A stretch of DNA of 64,000 nt from assembly GCF_001651875.1 (NCBI RefSeq), contig NZ_LNQB01000061.1, positions 30,197 to 94,196 on the forward strand. The letters run 5' to 3'. The notes under the pieces are model-generated. The model worked only from the letters and a program-made list of their open reading frames with translations, ran no database searches and was not told the DNA's origin. Shown here one piece after another: positions 15,432 to 30,827 of this stretch (positions are counted from its first letter, which is position 1; every line of letters begins with the position of its first letter). The translations under genes were made by a program, and so were the position numbers. The DNA is from Sinorhizobium saheli. GTDB lineage: Bacteria > Pseudomonadota > Alphaproteobacteria > Rhizobiales > Rhizobiaceae.

Positions 15432-18400
15432 TCAGCTGCACCCGCTCGTAGCACCGCAAGTATCGCACTTCTCGCACGTACCGTTCCGCACCATCGTGAA
15501 ATTCTGGCACTCGGAGCACATGTTGCCGGTGTAGCCCTGCATGATCGAGCGGGCGCGGCGTTCGGCTTCGACCTTCTTGGCCTCCGACTTGGCGGAAGCC
15601 GCTTCGGCCGCCGCCTTGTCGGAGAAGAGGGCGGTGACCTCCTGTTCGACTTCGCCGGCGATCTCCTCGGCAAGCTCGGCGGCGCGCTCCTCATAGTCGC
15701 GCTTGAAGGCGACGACTTCCGAGGTGGCGGTTGCCGGTTCCAGCTTGCGCACGGCATTGCCGGCGATCGAGGTGACCGTGGCGCCGCCGGAGGCGCGGGC
15801 CGGGGCGGCGGTTGCGGCACCCTTCGGCTCCGAGCGCTCGCCCGCACCGCCGACGATGGTCGGCTTGTAGCCGCGGGTCCAGCCGGTCGAGACGAGGTTG
15901 GTCTTGCCTTCCTGGATGCCGCGGCCGAGCGCGGTGTTGCTGAAGTCGGACGTGTCGACATGGGCGAGGTCGTGACGGCCGAGATAGGAGACGGCGAGCT
16001 CGCGGAAGACATAGTCGAGGATCGACGTCGCGTTCTTGATCGCGTCGTTGCCCTGGACCATGCCGGCCGGCTCGAACTTGGTGAAGGTGAAGGCCTCCAC
16101 ATATTCCTCGAGCGGCACGCCATATTGCAGGCCGAGCGAAATGGCGATGGCGAAGTTGTTCATCATCGCCCGGAAGGCGGCGCCTTCCTTGTGCATGTCG
16201 ATGAATATCTCGCCGAGACGGCCGTCGCCGAATTCGCCGGTGCGCAAGTAGACCTTGTGCCCGCCGACGATCGCCTTCTGGGTATAGCCCTGGCGGCGGT
16301 TCGGCAGCTTCTCGCGGGCGCGCACCACCTTCTCGATGACGCGCTCGACGATTTTTTCGGTGACGGCAACGGCCTGGGCTGCGGCCGGCGCCTGCATCAG
16401 CTCCTCGATCGCCTCCTCTTCCTCCTCGTCCTCGATCAGCGAGGCGTTGAGCGGCTGCGACAGCTTGGAACCGTCGCGATAGAGGGCGTTCGCCTTCAGT
16501 GCCAGCTTCCAGGAGAGCATATAGGCGTTCTTGCAGTCCTCGACCGTCGCCTCGTTCGGCATGTTGATCGTCTTCGAGATGGCACCCGAGATGAAGGGCT
16601 GGGCGGCCGCCATCATGCGGATGTGGCTTTCGACCGAGAGATAGCGCTTGCCGATCTTGCCGCAGGGATTGGCGCAATCGAAGACCGGCAGGTGCTCCGC
16701 CTTCAGGAAGGGCGCGCCTTCGAGCGTCATCGCGCCGCAGACATGGATGTTCGCCGCTTCGATGTCCTTCCTGGAGAAGCCCAGGTGCTCGAGCAGGTTG
16801 AAGTCCATCGAGGCGAGCTGCTCGTCGCTGACCTTCAGCGTGTTCTTGAGGAAGTCCGCGCCGAGCGTCCACTGGTTGAAGACGAACTTGATGTCGAAGG
16901 CGGACTTCAGCGCCGCATTGACCGCGTCGATCTTCTCGTCGGTGAAGCCCTTGGCCTTGAGCGTCGACGGGTTGATGGCCGGCGCCTGGTTGAGGTTGCC
17001 GTGGCCGACCGCATAGGCCTCGATCTCGGCAATCTGGCTTTCGGAATAGCCGAGCGTGCGCAGCGCCTCCGGCACGGCGCGGTTGATGATCTTGAAGTAG
17101 CCGCCGCCGGCGAGCTTCTTGAACTTGACCAGAGCGAAATCGGGCTCGATGCCGGTGGTGTCGCAGTCCATGACGAGGCCGATCGTGCCGGTCGGCGCGA
17201 TCACGGTCGCCTGGGCGTTGCGATAGCCGTGCTTCTCGCCGAGCTCGACCGCCTTGTCCCAGGCGCTCTTGGCGTGGACGACCAGATCCTGGTCGGGGCA
17301 ATCGGCATGGACGAGCGCGACGGGGTTGACCGACAGGCCCTCATAGCCCGTGGTCTCGCCATACGCCGCGCGGCGATGGTTGCGCATGACGCGCAGCATG
17401 TTGTCGCGGTTCGGCGCGAAGCCGGGGAAGGGGCCGAGCTTGGCGGCGACCTCGGCCGAGGTGGCATAGGCGACGCCGGTCATGATCGCGGTCAGCGCGC
17501 CGGCGATGGCGCGGCCTTCCGGCGAATCATAGGGAATGCCGGACGACATCAGGAGGCCGCCGATATTGGCGTAACCGAGGCCGAGCGTGCGGTATTCATA
17601 GGAGAGCTCGGCGATCTCGCGCGACGGGAACTGCGCCATCATCACCGAGACCTCGAGGACGACCGTCCACAGGCGAACGGCGTGCTCGTAGTCGCCGATA
17701 TTGATCCGCTTGGTCGCCGCGTCCTTGAACTGCATCAGGTTGAGCGAGGCGAGATTGCAGGCCGTGTCATCGAGGAACATGTATTCCGAGCACGGGTTCG
17801 ACGCACGGATCGGACCCGCGGCCGGGCAGGTGTGCCAGTCGTTCATCGTCGTGTTGAAGTGCAGGCCGGGATCGGCGGAAGCCCAGGCGGCATAGGAGAT
17901 CGACTCCCAGAGGTCGCGGGCCTTGAGCGTCTTCATCACCCGGCCATCCTTGCGGGCGGTCAGGCGCCATTCGCCATCCGCTTCGACGGCGCGCAGGAAG
18001 TCGTCCTTGATCGAGACTGAATTGTTGGAGTTCTGGCCGGAGACGGTGAGGTAGGCTTCCGAATCCCAGTCCGTGTCATAGGTCTTGAACTCGATGTCCT
18101 TGTAGCCCTGGCGCGCGAACTGGATGACGCGCTTGACGTAGTTTTCCGGAACCAGCGCCTGCTTGGCGGCGCGGATCTCGCGCTTCAGCGCCGGGTTCTG
18201 CTTGGGGTCGAAGCAGGCATCGTCGCTGCCTTCGCAATTGATGCAGGCCTTCATGATCGCCTTCAGGTGCTTGGCGACGATCTTGGAGCCGGTGACGAGA
18301 GCGGCAACCTTCTGCTCTTCCTTGACCTTCCAGTTGATGTATTCCTCGATGTCCGGATGGTCGATGTCGACGACGACCATCTTGGCGGCGCGCCGCGTCG

Positions 18401-19217
18401 TGCCTCCGGACTTGATGGCGCCGGCGGCGCGGTCGCCGATCTTCAGGAAGCTCATCAGGCCGGAGGACTTGCCGCCGCCCGAGAGCTTTTCGCCTTCGGC
18501 GCGCAGGTGCGAGAAGTTGGAGCCGGTGCCCGAGCCGTATTTGAACAGGCGCGCCTCGCGCACCCACAGGTCCATGATGCCGCCCTCGTTGACGAGGTCG
18601 TCGCCGACCGACTGGATAAAGCAGGCATGCGGCTGCGGATGCTCGTAGGCGGACTTCGACTTCGTCAGCTTGCCGGTGAAGGGGTCGACATAGAAGTGGC
18701 CCTGGCCGGGGCCGTCGATGCCATAGGCCCAGTGGAGCCCGGTGTTGAACCATTGCGGCGAGTTCGGCGCGACGCGCTGGGTGGCGAGCATGTAGGCGAG
18801 TTCGTCACGGAAGGCGGACGCATCTTCCTCGGTGTCGAAATAGCCGCCCTTCCAGCCCCAGTAGGTCCAGGTGCCGGCCAGGCGATCGAAGACCTGGCGG
18901 GCATCGGTTTCGGAGCCGTACTGCTCTTCCTTCGGCAGCGCCTTCAGCGCCTCCGTGTCGGGAACGGAGCGCCAGAGGAAGGAGGGGACGTCATTCTCTT
19001 CGACGCGCTTCAGCTTCGCCGGCACGCCCGCCTTGCGGAAATATTTCTGCGCGAGAATATCGGCGGCAACCTGCGAAAACTGCGCCGGCACGTCGATGTT
19101 CTCCAGGCGGAAGACGATCGACCCATCCGGATTCTTGATCTCACTCGTCGCCTTGCGGAATTCTATCTCGGCATAGGCGGATTGCCCTGCCTTCGTGAAA
19201 CGACGCTCGATCTTCAT
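15432..19217 (-). CDS. nrdJ: vitamin B12-dependent class II ribonucleotide reductase
   Basis: The 1261-aa enzyme reduces ribonucleotides to deoxyribonucleotides using adenosylcobalamin, so it supplies DNA precursors without oxygen-dependent radical formation. Visible signatures are the N-terminal [19 protein letters not shown] region, the [20 protein letters not shown] active-site block, [16 protein letters not shown], and a cysteine-rich tail CSECQNF...CEKCDTCG that acts in reductant transfer. ATG 19217 follows AAGGACGGG; upstream codons in frame lack a site. In S. meliloti nrdJ is the essential reductase (family knowledge). The upstream region carries candidate NrdR boxes. Its 3' end borders the accessory island. 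Confidence 0.95.
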   Translation of the reverse strand: MKIERRFTKAGQSAYAEIEFRKATSEIKNPDGSIVFRLENIDVPAQFSQVAADILAQKYFRKAGVPAKLKRVEENDVPSFLWRSVPDTEALKALPKEEQYGSETDARQVFDRLAGTWTYWGWKGGYFDTEEDASAFRDELAYMLATQRVAPNSPQWFNTGLHWAYGIDGPGQGHFYVDPFTGKLTKSKSAYEHPQPHACFIQSVGDDLVNEGGIMDLWVREARLFKYGSGTGSNFSHLRAEGEKLSGGGKSSGLMSFLKIGDRAAGAIKSGGTTRRAAKMVVVDIDHPDIEEYINWKVKEEQKVAALVTGSKIVAKHLKAIMKACINCEGSDDACFDPKQNPALKREIRAAKQALVPENYVKRVIQFARQGYKDIEFKTYDTDWDSEAYLTVSGQNSNNSVSIKDDFLRAVEADGEWRLTARKDGRVMKTLKARDLWESISYAAWASADPGLHFNTTMNDWHTCPAAGPIRASNPCSEYMFLDDTACNLASLNLMQFKDAATKRINIGDYEHAVRLWTVVLEVSVMMAQFPSREIAELSYEYRTLGLGYANIGGLLMSSGIPYDSPEGRAIAGALTAIMTGVAYATSAEVAAKLGPFPGFAPNRDNMLRVMRNHRRAAYGETTGYEGLSVNPVALVHADCPDQDLVVHAKSAWDKAVELGEKHGYRNAQATVIAPTGTIGLVMDCDTTGIEPDFALVKFKKLAGGGYFKIINRAVPEALRTLGYSESQIAEIEAYAVGHGNLNQAPAINPSTLKAKGFTDEKIDAVNAALKSAFDIKFVFNQWTLGADFLKNTLKVSDEQLASMDFNLLEHLGFSRKDIEAANIHVCGAMTLEGAPFLKAEHLPVFDCANPCGKIGKRYLSVESHIRMMAAAQPFISGAISKTINMPNEATVEDCKNAYMLSWKLALKANALYRDGSKLSQPLNASLIEDEEEEEAIEELMQAPAAAQAVAVTEKIVERVIEKVVRAREKLPNRRQGYTQKAIVGGHKVYLRTGEFGDGRLGEIFIDMHKEGAAFRAMMNNFAIAISLGLQYGVPLEEYVEAFTFTKFEPAGMVQGNDAIKNATSILDYVFRELAVSYLGRHDLAHVDTSDFSNTALGRGIQEGKTNLVSTGWTRGYKPTIVGGAGERSEPKGAATAAPARASGGATVTSIAGNAVRKLEPATATSEVVAFKRDYEERAAELAEEIAGEVEQEVTALFSDKAAAEAASAKSEAKKVEAERRARSIMQGYTGNMCSECQNFTMVRNGTCEKCDTCGATSGCS

Positions 19218-19325
19218 TGTCCCGTCCTTTGTTGCCATGCGCCAGGGCGCAGTTAACCCAACCGGCCGCGAGGATCCCGCAGCCAGCTTCGGCTTCATCG
19301 ATGTGAGGAAACCCAGTTCTGGGTC

Positions 19326-19372
19326 GCCCTTTATCTTGTGGTGATGCTGGCTGCAAACACTAAATATAGTAT
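19326..19372. promoter_or_regulatory. candidate tandem NrdR boxes upstream of nrdJ
   Basis: Two sequences resemble the 16-bp NrdR consensus acaCwATATaTwGTGt: GCCCTTTATCTTGTGG at 19326-19341 (11/16) and ACACTAAATATAGTAT at 19357-19372 (14/16). Their starts are 31 bp apart, about three helical turns, the spacing typical of NrdR box pairs. They lie 109-155 bp before the nrdJ start. NrdR represses reductase genes when dATP is plentiful. Confidence 0.6.
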
Positions 19373-19602
19373 TAACAAGTTCTTTATGCCAGCCCTGAAT
19401 GCCACTCCGGCAGCCCAAAATTCGCACAAAATTCCGCCATTGCAGCCGATCGGGATCATCCGCCTTGGCCGCTTGTCAGAACCGACGATTTGGGGGTGTG
19501 AACCGGCCTCTCAACTTTCCGGTCCGCCGCCGTCGCAACGTGAAATCCATTAACCGTGAATCGCCTTGGGGCGTCAAGGGGTGGTTTGTGACCGAAGTTC
19601 GA

Positions 19603-19618
19603 GCGCTATATCTTGTGT
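19603..19618. promoter_or_regulatory. additional NrdR-box-like site
   Basis: GCGCTATATCTTGTGT matches the NrdR consensus at 13 of 16 positions but has no partner at 15-32 bp. It is 386 bp from the nrdJ start, so it is either an auxiliary site or chance. Confidence 0.35.
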
Positions 19619-19849
19619 CCGCGGACTGTGGAAAACGGGGACATCGAGCAAGCCCTTGAAAATCAGGGACTTCGAGCGCTTGCCTCGAAAGGCGCCGTAG
19701 CGGCAGGCCGAAAATCAAAATTTTTATGGATGAAAAAGCGGGTACAAATCGTGCCGCGAGGCTACTCGCGATTGCGAACGGCACAGCGATGTGACGTCCT
19801 CGCCGTGATTCGGCCGCGGTACGGGCCGGGAGTCGGGAGGAGGCGGCGT

Positions 19850-19903
19850 GACCCCCTCTGGCCTGCCGGCCATCTCCCCCACAAGGGGTCCACAAGGGGT
19901 GAG
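19850..19903. repeat. RIME-type intergenic repeat, copy a
   Basis: ACCCCCTCTGGCCTGCCGGC followed by CATCTCCCCCACAAGGGG is the arrangement of the rhizobial intergenic mosaic element. It is oriented opposite to copy b, 80 bp away. Confidence 0.65.
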
Positions 19904-19985
19904 AATACGCGCGGGGGCCACTCGCTCCACCGAATCGTTTTTGCAAGCAGAACGGTCGCATCGAGGTAAAGCGTGTCACATCTGT

Positions 19986-20036
19986 TTCCCCCCTTGTGGG
20001 CCTTGGTGGGGGAGATGGCCGGCAGCCCAGAGGGCG
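19986..20036. repeat. RIME-type intergenic repeat, copy b (inverted)
   Basis: CCCCCCTTGTGGG, then GGGGGAGATGGCCGGCAG and AGAGGG: the reverse complement of the copy-a pattern. The two could pair as a long hairpin in a read-through transcript. Confidence 0.65.
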
Positions 20037-20087
20037 ATCAGCGGCGCTTTCGAAGTGGCTTCAGCGCCGCCGCAAGACCCCGCACCG

Positions 20088-20891
20088 CTAATCCACGCGC
20101 TTCTGCAATTCCCGCGCGCCGTTCGGCGCATTGACCTTGCCAGAGGTGATGAAGAAGGCGAAGACGTCGCGCGGGGCTTTTTCGGGCTTGCGCTCGGGCG
20201 CGCTTTTCTCGAGGTCGTCCGGCTCGCCGCCGGCGGCAAGGGTCTTCAGTCGCTCGGCCCAGTGATCGAGTTCCTTCGGCGGATAGCAGGTCTTCACCTC
20301 GTCGCTGCCCTTCTGCAGCCGCGTATAGACGAAATCGGCGGTGATATCGGCGATCATCGGATAATCCGCGTGCTCGGCCAGAACGACGGCCACCTTGTAT
20401 TTGTCGAGCAGCGTCACGAACTCCGGGGTCTGGAAGGAAGGATTGCGGACCTCGACCACGTGACGCAGTTTCACACCGTCCTGCTTTTCAGGCAGCAGCT
20501 TCAGAAAACCCTCGAAATCCTCCGGATCGAATTTCTTGGTCGGCGCAAACTGCCAGAGAATGGGGCCGAGCCGGTCGCCCAACTCCGTCAGTCCCTGGGT
20601 CAAGAAGCGCTCCATGGATTCACCGGCTTCGGAAAGGACCCTGCGGTTGGTCACGAAGCGGCTGGCTTTCAGCGAGAAGACGAAACCGTCCGGCACCTCC
20701 GCCGCCCATTTGGCGAAGGTTTCCGGCTTCTGCGAGCTGTAATAGGTGCCGTTGACCTCGATCGTGCGCAGTTCTTTGCCGGCAAATTCGAGCTGCCGCT
20801 TTTTCGCGAGGTCGGCAGGGTAGAAGCTGCCCTCCCACGGCTCGAAGCTCCAGCCGCCGATGCCGACGCGGATTTTTCCGGATGCTGCCAT
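20088..20891 (-). CDS. DUF72 family protein
   Basis: The 267-aa protein has the DUF72 pattern: IRVGIGGWSFEPWEGSFYP at the N-terminus, TIEVNGTYYSSQKPETFAKW, FVFSLKASRFVTN, LGPILWQFAP, and a DFVYTRLQ segment. The family adopts a TIM-barrel fold related to YecE; its substrate is unknown. Two ATGs (20894 and 20891) follow AAGGAGG; 20891 has the better spacing. It shares the strand of nrdJ, but the 870-bp gap argues for separate transcription. Confidence 0.88.
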   Translation of the reverse strand: MAASGKIRVGIGGWSFEPWEGSFYPADLAKKRQLEFAGKELRTIEVNGTYYSSQKPETFAKWAAEVPDGFVFSLKASRFVTNRRVLSEAGESMERFLTQGLTELGDRLGPILWQFAPTKKFDPEDFEGFLKLLPEKQDGVKLRHVVEVRNPSFQTPEFVTLLDKYKVAVVLAEHADYPMIADITADFVYTRLQKGSDEVKTCYPPKELDHWAERLKTLAAGGEPDDLEKSAPERKPEKAPRDVFAFFITSGKVNAPNGARELQKRVD

Positions 20892-21069
20892 CATCTCCTC
20901 CTTGATGTCCCTACGCATGGGTCGTGCCGGTTCGTTTGCTCTGCGGACCGGAGAGCCGCCACCCGCTTTCGACAGAAGCCGCTGCGCTGGTAGCAGTGGT
21001 CAGCGCTACAACACGGGAACCAGGTGGCCGCGATTCCATCCTGCGCAGCCCCTCATCCCGCTGCCGCGA

Positions 21070-21097
21070 CCTTCTCCCCGTCATGACGGGGAGAAGG
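21070..21097. repeat. 28-bp perfect palindrome downstream of uvrA
   Basis: CCTTCTCCCCGTCA and its exact complement meet without a spacer. It is 24 bp past the uvrA stop and may form a 3' hairpin for the transcript. It resembles intergenic palindromes common in rhizobia. Confidence 0.5.
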
Positions 21098-21120
21098 GGC
21101 AAGTCGCGCGCGCCGCATGA

Positions 21121-24042
<2,922 letters not shown>

Positions 24043-24171
24043 CGGAAGGCCAGCTTTTGCATGTCGGTTTGAAAGCCTCCTATGTAATGACGACAACGCC
24101 CATGTCGAGGCGCAATCGCCAAAGAGGCGGATCAATTGCGATTCGGTTGACAGGATAATAGGGCAATACTA

Positions 24172-24186
24172 GAACAAAGAAAGAAC
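24172..24186. promoter_or_regulatory. LexA (SOS) box, GTTC-N7-GTTC
   Basis: GAACAAAGAAAGAAC is the reverse complement of the alphaproteobacterial LexA operator GTTC-N7-GTTC with exact spacing. It lies in the divergent uvrA-ssb region, 130 bp from uvrA and 144 bp from ssb, and could control both. Confidence 0.85.
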
Positions 24187-24329
24187 AAACATGAGCGGCG
24201 GTTCGCCAAATGAGCTGTGGATTATGTGTAACGCAGGGCGTAACGTCGATGGCGGGTCGTTAAGATGCGCGCTCTTGAGAGATTGGAAAGTCGGACCGGC
24301 GGTCCGGCGGCAAACATGGGAAAAGCGAT

Positions 24330-24845
24330 ATGGCTGGTAGCGTCAACAAGGTAATCTTGATCGGAAATGTCGGGGCGGACCCGGAAATCCGGCGCACGCA
24401 GGACGGCCGGCCGATCGCAAATCTGAGGATAGCCACTTCGGAGACATGGCGCGACCGCAACAGCGGCGAGCGCCGCGAGAAGACCGAATGGCACAATGTC
24501 GTCGTCTTCAACGAAGGCCTCTGCAAGGTCGTCGAGCAATATGTGAAGAAGGGCGCCAAGCTTTATGTCGAAGGACAGTTGCAGACCCGCAAATGGCAGG
24601 ATCAGAACGGCAATGACCGCTACACGACCGAGGTCGTCCTGCAGGGCTTCAACTCGACGCTGACCATGCTCGACGGCCGCGGCGAAGGCGGTGGGGCAGG
24701 GCGTGGCAGCAGCGACTTCGGCGGTGGCGGTGGCTACGACGATTACGATCAGCCGCGGCAATCTTCCGGCGGACGCTCCGGTGGCCAGTCGAACCAGGGC
24801 GGCGGCAACTTCTCGCGCGATCTCGACGACGACATCCCGTTCTGA
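24330..24845 (+). CDS. ssb: single-stranded DNA-binding protein
   Basis: The 171-aa protein has the OB-fold (VNKVILIGNVGADPEIRR, TEWHNVVVFNEGLCKVVEQY, YVEGQLQTRKW), a Gly/Ser/Gln-rich linker from about residue 115, and the acidic tip DDDIPF, which recruits replication and repair proteins. It coats single-stranded DNA as a tetramer. ATG 24330 opens MAGSVNKV, the standard rhizobial start. It is divergent from uvrA. Confidence 0.96.
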   Translation: MAGSVNKVILIGNVGADPEIRRTQDGRPIANLRIATSETWRDRNSGERREKTEWHNVVVFNEGLCKVVEQYVKKGAKLYVEGQLQTRKWQDQNGNDRYTTEVVLQGFNSTLTMLDGRGEGGGAGRGSSDFGGGGGYDDYDQPRQSSGGRSGGQSNQGGGNFSRDLDDDIPF

Positions 24846-24888
24846 TTTCCGGTGGGAAGCGACGGTTGATGGACGGGGGAACCGCCTC

Positions 24889-24930
24889 ACCCCCTCTGCC
24901 TTGCCGGGCGTCTCCCGCACGAAGGGGGCG
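24889..24930. repeat. RIME-type intergenic repeat, copy c
   Basis: CACCCCCTCTGCCTTGCCGG and GTCTCCCGCACGAAGGGGG, same orientation as copy a, 44 bp after ssb. Confidence 0.6.
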
Positions 24931-25011
24931 CGCTCGGCGCGAGATCCCGCCCGACACAAATGCCGGCATTGCGAAGCCTAAGCGTAATAAACGACTCAAG
25001 ACTTAGAGCGA

Positions 25012-25106
25012 GATGCACTCACATGCGCTCGCGCCACCGCTCTATCTTTTTGTTTTTGCCGCATTTGTGCGACTTCAGGTGATTCCACCTGACTGCAAAA
25101 TGCTCT
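25012..25106. repeat. 95-bp dispersed repeat with TCAGGTG palindrome, copy 1
   Basis: It contains GTTTTTGCCGCATTTGTGCG followed by TCAGGTGATTCCACCTGA, a near-perfect palindrome, and ends AAAATGCTC. The same unit recurs at 51893-51987 and, inverted and shorter, at 29064-29126. Confidence 0.7.
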
Positions 25107-25140
25107 ATCGGCGCGAGCGATACGCCGCTGCTGCCGATCT

Positions 25141-25193
25141 CCCCCCCCCTTGTGGGACCTCATGGGGGAGATGCCCGGCAGGGCAGAGGGGGT
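25141..25193. repeat. RIME-type intergenic repeat, copy d (inverted)
   Basis: CCCCCCCCTTGTGGGACCTC and GGGGGAGATGCCCGGCAGGG mirror copy c. It lies 28 bp downstream of the marC stop. Confidence 0.65.
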
Positions 25194-25220
25194 GGCAGCC
25201 GGCACGAACAAACAGCAGAA

Positions 25221-25850
25221 CTAAACCTGAAAGGCCGAGCGCACGCCGTCCACGACGAATTGCACGGCAAGCGCCGCGAGGATGACGCCCAGGAGACGGG
25301 TGAGGATCGCTCGCCCGGTGGCGCCGAGGAAACGATCGATCCGCTCGGCGATCATCAACGCCAGGAACAGCAGGGCCATCGAGACCGCGATGACGGCGAG
25401 AAGCTGCGCCCGGTCGATGACCGCGGGAAAGGAACTGCCGAGGAGGATGGTGGCGGAAATCGCCCCTGGGCCGGCGATCAGCGGCAGGGCGAGCGGGAAG
25501 ACGGCGATGTTGTGGAGATGGTCCCTGGTGATCGCGGTTTCGCCGGTCTTCTCCTTCCGCTCCTGGCGCTTCTCGAAGATCATCTCGAAGGAAATCCAGA
25601 ACAGAAGCAGGCCGCCGGCGATGCGGAAGGCGCCGATCGAGATGCCGAGCAGGCCGAGAATGCCGTCGCCGAAGAGCGCGAAGGCGGCGAGGATGAAGAA
25701 GGCGATCAGCGAGCCGCGGGTCGCGACCTGAAGACGGTCCTGTCGGCTCATGCCCACGGTCAGGCTCAGAAAGATCGGCGCCAGACCGGGCGGATCAAGC
25801 GTGACGAGCAGCGTCGTCAGCGCGTTGACCAAGAGATCGAGGTTGAACAT
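25221..25850 (-). CDS. marC: MarC family integral membrane protein
   Basis: The 209-aa protein has about six hydrophobic helices, the DPPGLAPIFLSLT motif at residues 18-30 and the repeated PLALPLIAGPGAISATI segment, both typical of MarC/UPF0056. Physiological function is unknown; the old link to multiple antibiotic resistance is not supported in E. coli. ATG 25850 gives MFNLDLLVNALTTLL, the family N-terminus. It is divergent from gyrA. Confidence 0.88.
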   Translation of the reverse strand: MFNLDLLVNALTTLLVTLDPPGLAPIFLSLTVGMSRQDRLQVATRGSLIAFFILAAFALFGDGILGLLGISIGAFRIAGGLLLFWISFEMIFEKRQERKEKTGETAITRDHLHNIAVFPLALPLIAGPGAISATILLGSSFPAVIDRAQLLAVIAVSMALLFLALMIAERIDRFLGATGRAILTRLLGVILAALAVQFVVDGVRSAFQV

Positions 25851-26247
25851 CCCTAGTCCCCTTGCGGATTTTGTCCGGTATTCCCGGTTGTGTCGCGTCA
25901 TTGTTAGGCAAGTGATGCGGGCTTGGAAAGGGGCGGGTAGCCAAGCGCCGCGCGATGGCTTAAACCGGGTCAGCCCGAGGCCTGATCGAGCCTTGCGAAG
26001 ACGTCGCGATACCGCGGGCAGCCGCCCACTGCATGTCTCCTTAAATCGACCTCGATTTGCGGACAAAGACATGCCGTAGTTCAAAGTGCTGCAGCGACCT
26101 TCGCGCGTTTGATGGGACGCGCGGCGCTGTAGTAAAGGCCCGCTCCGGCGGCAAAAGACTGTTCAAAACCACCGGCCGAAATTGGCGCACCAAGCGGCAT
26201 TCGGCTATAAAAAACCGACTGATTCTTAACAAAGATCGTGATCGACA
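25851..26247. other. divergent marC/gyrA intergenic region
   Basis: Nearly 400 bp with no supported gene. It must carry the promoters of marC and gyrA. A small inverted repeat AAATCGA-CC-TCGATTT at 26043-26058 is the only structure I noticed. Confidence 0.4.
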
Positions 26248-29049
<2,802 letters not shown>

Positions 29050-29063
29050 TCGGACGTTATCCG

Positions 29064-29126
29064 GCATTTTTGCAGTCAGGTGGTATCACCTGACGTCGCG
29101 CAAATGCGGCAAAAAACGAGCGGATA
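29064..29126. repeat. dispersed TCAGGTG repeat, copy 3 (inverted, short)
   Basis: TTTTTGCAGTCAGGTGGTAT with CACCTGACGTCGCGCAAATG is the reverse complement of the core of the repeats at 25012 and 51893. Confidence 0.6.
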
Positions 29127-29176
29127 GGGCCGGCGGCGCGAATGCATGTCTGCGCATGCCGCTCCAAGCATCTCAG

Positions 29177-29201
29177 GCCCGCCTTCACCGGCGGGCTTTT
29201 T
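29177..29201 (+). terminator. rho-independent terminator after gyrA
   Basis: A 7-bp GC stem GCCCGCC/GGCGGGC with a 6-nt loop is followed by five T on the plus strand, 128 bp past the gyrA stop. It also lies just beyond the stop of the convergent transglycosylase. Confidence 0.75.
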
Positions 29202-29239
29202 CCTGTCGATCGTTACGGCGACCCCGAGCGACGCGCCGG

Positions 29240-30175
29240 TCAATTCCGGAAGACGACGCAGGCGCCGCCGCTCTTACGGATGGCGGCGCAGAGCTTATCC
29301 GCCTCGGCACGCGTCTGCCGGCCGATGCGGGCTGCATAACGGCGCCTTGCTCCAAAGCTGCCATTGCGTTCGCGCACGAGAACGGCCTTTTCGCTGTTGA
29401 TCGGCGCCGGCAAGCGCTTGATGGCGTTCAGGTAAAGGCGTTGTGCCCGCGACTTCTGATAGTGGGCAGCGATCTGCACGCCCCAGGGGGCCCAGGCCGC
29501 CTCGTCGGCGACGACGATCTCGCGCAGGCGCCGCGTATTGGCCAGCGCCACGCAACCATCGAGAAAGCTCTTGTCCTTGTCGAGCGCGATGTCGAGCGCC
29601 TTCGGCGGGTTGTCCTTCCAGTCCTCGACCGTATGAGCCGTGATCGCCAGCACGTAATCGCGGGTCTCGTAGGGCAGCCAATCGTTCTCCAGAAAGCGCT
29701 CGAGCCCGGCCTCGCCGGCATTGTAGGCGGCGGCGGCGAAACCGAGATTTCCGTAGCGGCTCTTGAGCTCGCTCAGATATTCGGCCGATTTGCCGAGCGA
29801 TGCCACGGCGTCGAAACTGTTGGAAAGGCCGCGCAGTTTTGCCGTCCCCGGCATGAACTGGGCGATCCCTTCGGCGCCCTTCGGGCTGATGGCGTCCGGC
29901 TGGAACAGGCTCTCGCGCCAGATCAACCGGGCGAAGAAGGGGGCGGGAAGGTCATGCGCCACGGCATAATGCTCGATGATCGTGCAGACGTCCCGGGCAA
30001 AATGCTCCTTGCTGATGCAGAGCCGGACGGCCGGGTCGGCCGCGGAAACGCCGGAGTACAGGCATTTCGGAGAGACAGGCGCGTCGGTGCGCGCATGGGC
30101 GACACCGGCGAGATCAGCGATGCACAAGGCGCAGGCCAGCAGGGCGGCCGCTGCGGCGCGCGCCAGACGTCCCAT
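29240..30175 (-). CDS. periplasmic lytic transglycosylase (SLT) with SPOR-like tail
   Basis: The 311-aa protein begins with a signal peptide (MGRLARAAAAALLACALCIA, cleavage near AHA-RTD). The SLT domain follows: catalytic Glu in LIWRESLFQPDAISPKGAEG, then GIAQFMPGTAKLRGL and AAAAYNAGEAGLERFL. It cleaves peptidoglycan glycan strands. The C-terminal 80 residues (AQRLYLNAIKRLPAPINSEK ... ADKLCAAIRKSGGACVVFRN) resemble a SPOR-type repeat that may bind denuded glycan. ATG 30175 sits after GGGGTAAC; the longer frame lacks a signal peptide at its start. Confidence 0.85.
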   Translation of the reverse strand: MGRLARAAAAALLACALCIADLAGVAHARTDAPVSPKCLYSGVSAADPAVRLCISKEHFARDVCTIIEHYAVAHDLPAPFFARLIWRESLFQPDAISPKGAEGIAQFMPGTAKLRGLSNSFDAVASLGKSAEYLSELKSRYGNLGFAAAAYNAGEAGLERFLENDWLPYETRDYVLAITAHTVEDWKDNPPKALDIALDKDKSFLDGCVALANTRRLREIVVADEAAWAPWGVQIAAHYQKSRAQRLYLNAIKRLPAPINSEKAVLVRERNGSFGARRRYAARIGRQTRAEADKLCAAIRKSGGACVVFRN

Positions 30176-30298
30176 TCGGTTACCCCAGATGCGGCATCTG
30201 CCCGCTCTGCCTTGCTCGACCATAGGGCTCCTCAGCGACGAAGGCGAGCACCATAGATAGCACCTTCGCGAGCGATGAAAAACCGCCGGCCGGCGACT

Positions 30299-30805
30299 TC
30301 ATTCGGGCGACCCCGTGCGCAGGATCAGTTGCATGAACGTCAGGTCGAGCCAGCGGCCGAATTTCGTGCCGACTTCCTTCATGACGCCGGTCTCACGAAA
30401 ACCCAATCGCTCATGCAGGCGGATCGAGCCCAGGTTGCCCGACTCGATACCAGCGACCATGACATGCTTGCCCAAAGCTTCTGCGCGCTCGATCAGCGCC
30501 AGCATCAGCGCCCGCCCGACCCCGGCGCCGCGCTGGTCGGCCCGCACGTAGACCGAGTGCTCCACCGTGTGCCTATAGCCATCGAAGGCGCGCCACTCTC
30601 CAAAGGAAGCATAGCCGACGACCTCTGCCGTGTCTGACACGGCGACGAGGACCGGAAAGCCGGCGGCATTGCGCGCCTTCAGCCAGGCGGCGCGATTGGC
30701 GACGTCGACAAGAGTCTCGTTCCAGATCGCCGTCGTGTTCGCCACCGCGTCATTGTAGATATCGCGAATGGCTTCGAGATCCGCTTCGACTGCATCCCTG
30801 ATCAT
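30299..30805 (-). CDS. GNAT N-acetyltransferase, phosphinothricin acetyltransferase-like
   Basis: At 168 aa this is the size of the Pat/Bar and YncA group. Visible are MIRDAVEADLEAIRDIYNDA, TAIWNETLVDVANR, VGYASFGEWRAFDGYRHTVE and the acetyl-CoA loop VRADQRGAGVGRALMLALIE. Members acetylate phosphinothricin, methionine sulfone or related amino acids. ATG 30805 has AGGAG at 4-5 bp. The kinase gene upstream on the same strand ends 23 bp away, so the two likely share a transcript. Confidence 0.85.
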   Translation of the reverse strand: MIRDAVEADLEAIRDIYNDAVANTTAIWNETLVDVANRAAWLKARNAAGFPVLVAVSDTAEVVGYASFGEWRAFDGYRHTVEHSVYVRADQRGAGVGRALMLALIERAEALGKHVMVAGIESGNLGSIRLHERLGFRETGVMKEVGTKFGRWLDLTFMQLILRTGSPE

Positions 30806-30827
30806 ATGCTCCTCCATACGGCCCGGC

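Larger units (their letters stand above)
19218..20087. other. 870-bp intergenic region upstream of nrdJ
   Basis: No gene is supported here. It holds the NrdR-like sites and two RIME-like repeat copies. I looked for a cobalamin riboswitch, expected for some B12-dependent genes, and found neither the B12 box nor the conserved core on the minus strand. Confidence 0.5.

Noticed and set aside
15387..18020. Long plus-strand open frame (877 codons) opposite nrdJ
   Set aside because: It is the antisense shadow of nrdJ caused by high GC at third codon positions; the composition (Arg/Gly/Asp/Leu-rich) has no domain logic.
19218..20087. Cobalamin riboswitch ahead of nrdJ
   Set aside because: The B12 box and the conserved core of the aptamer were not found on the transcribed strand.
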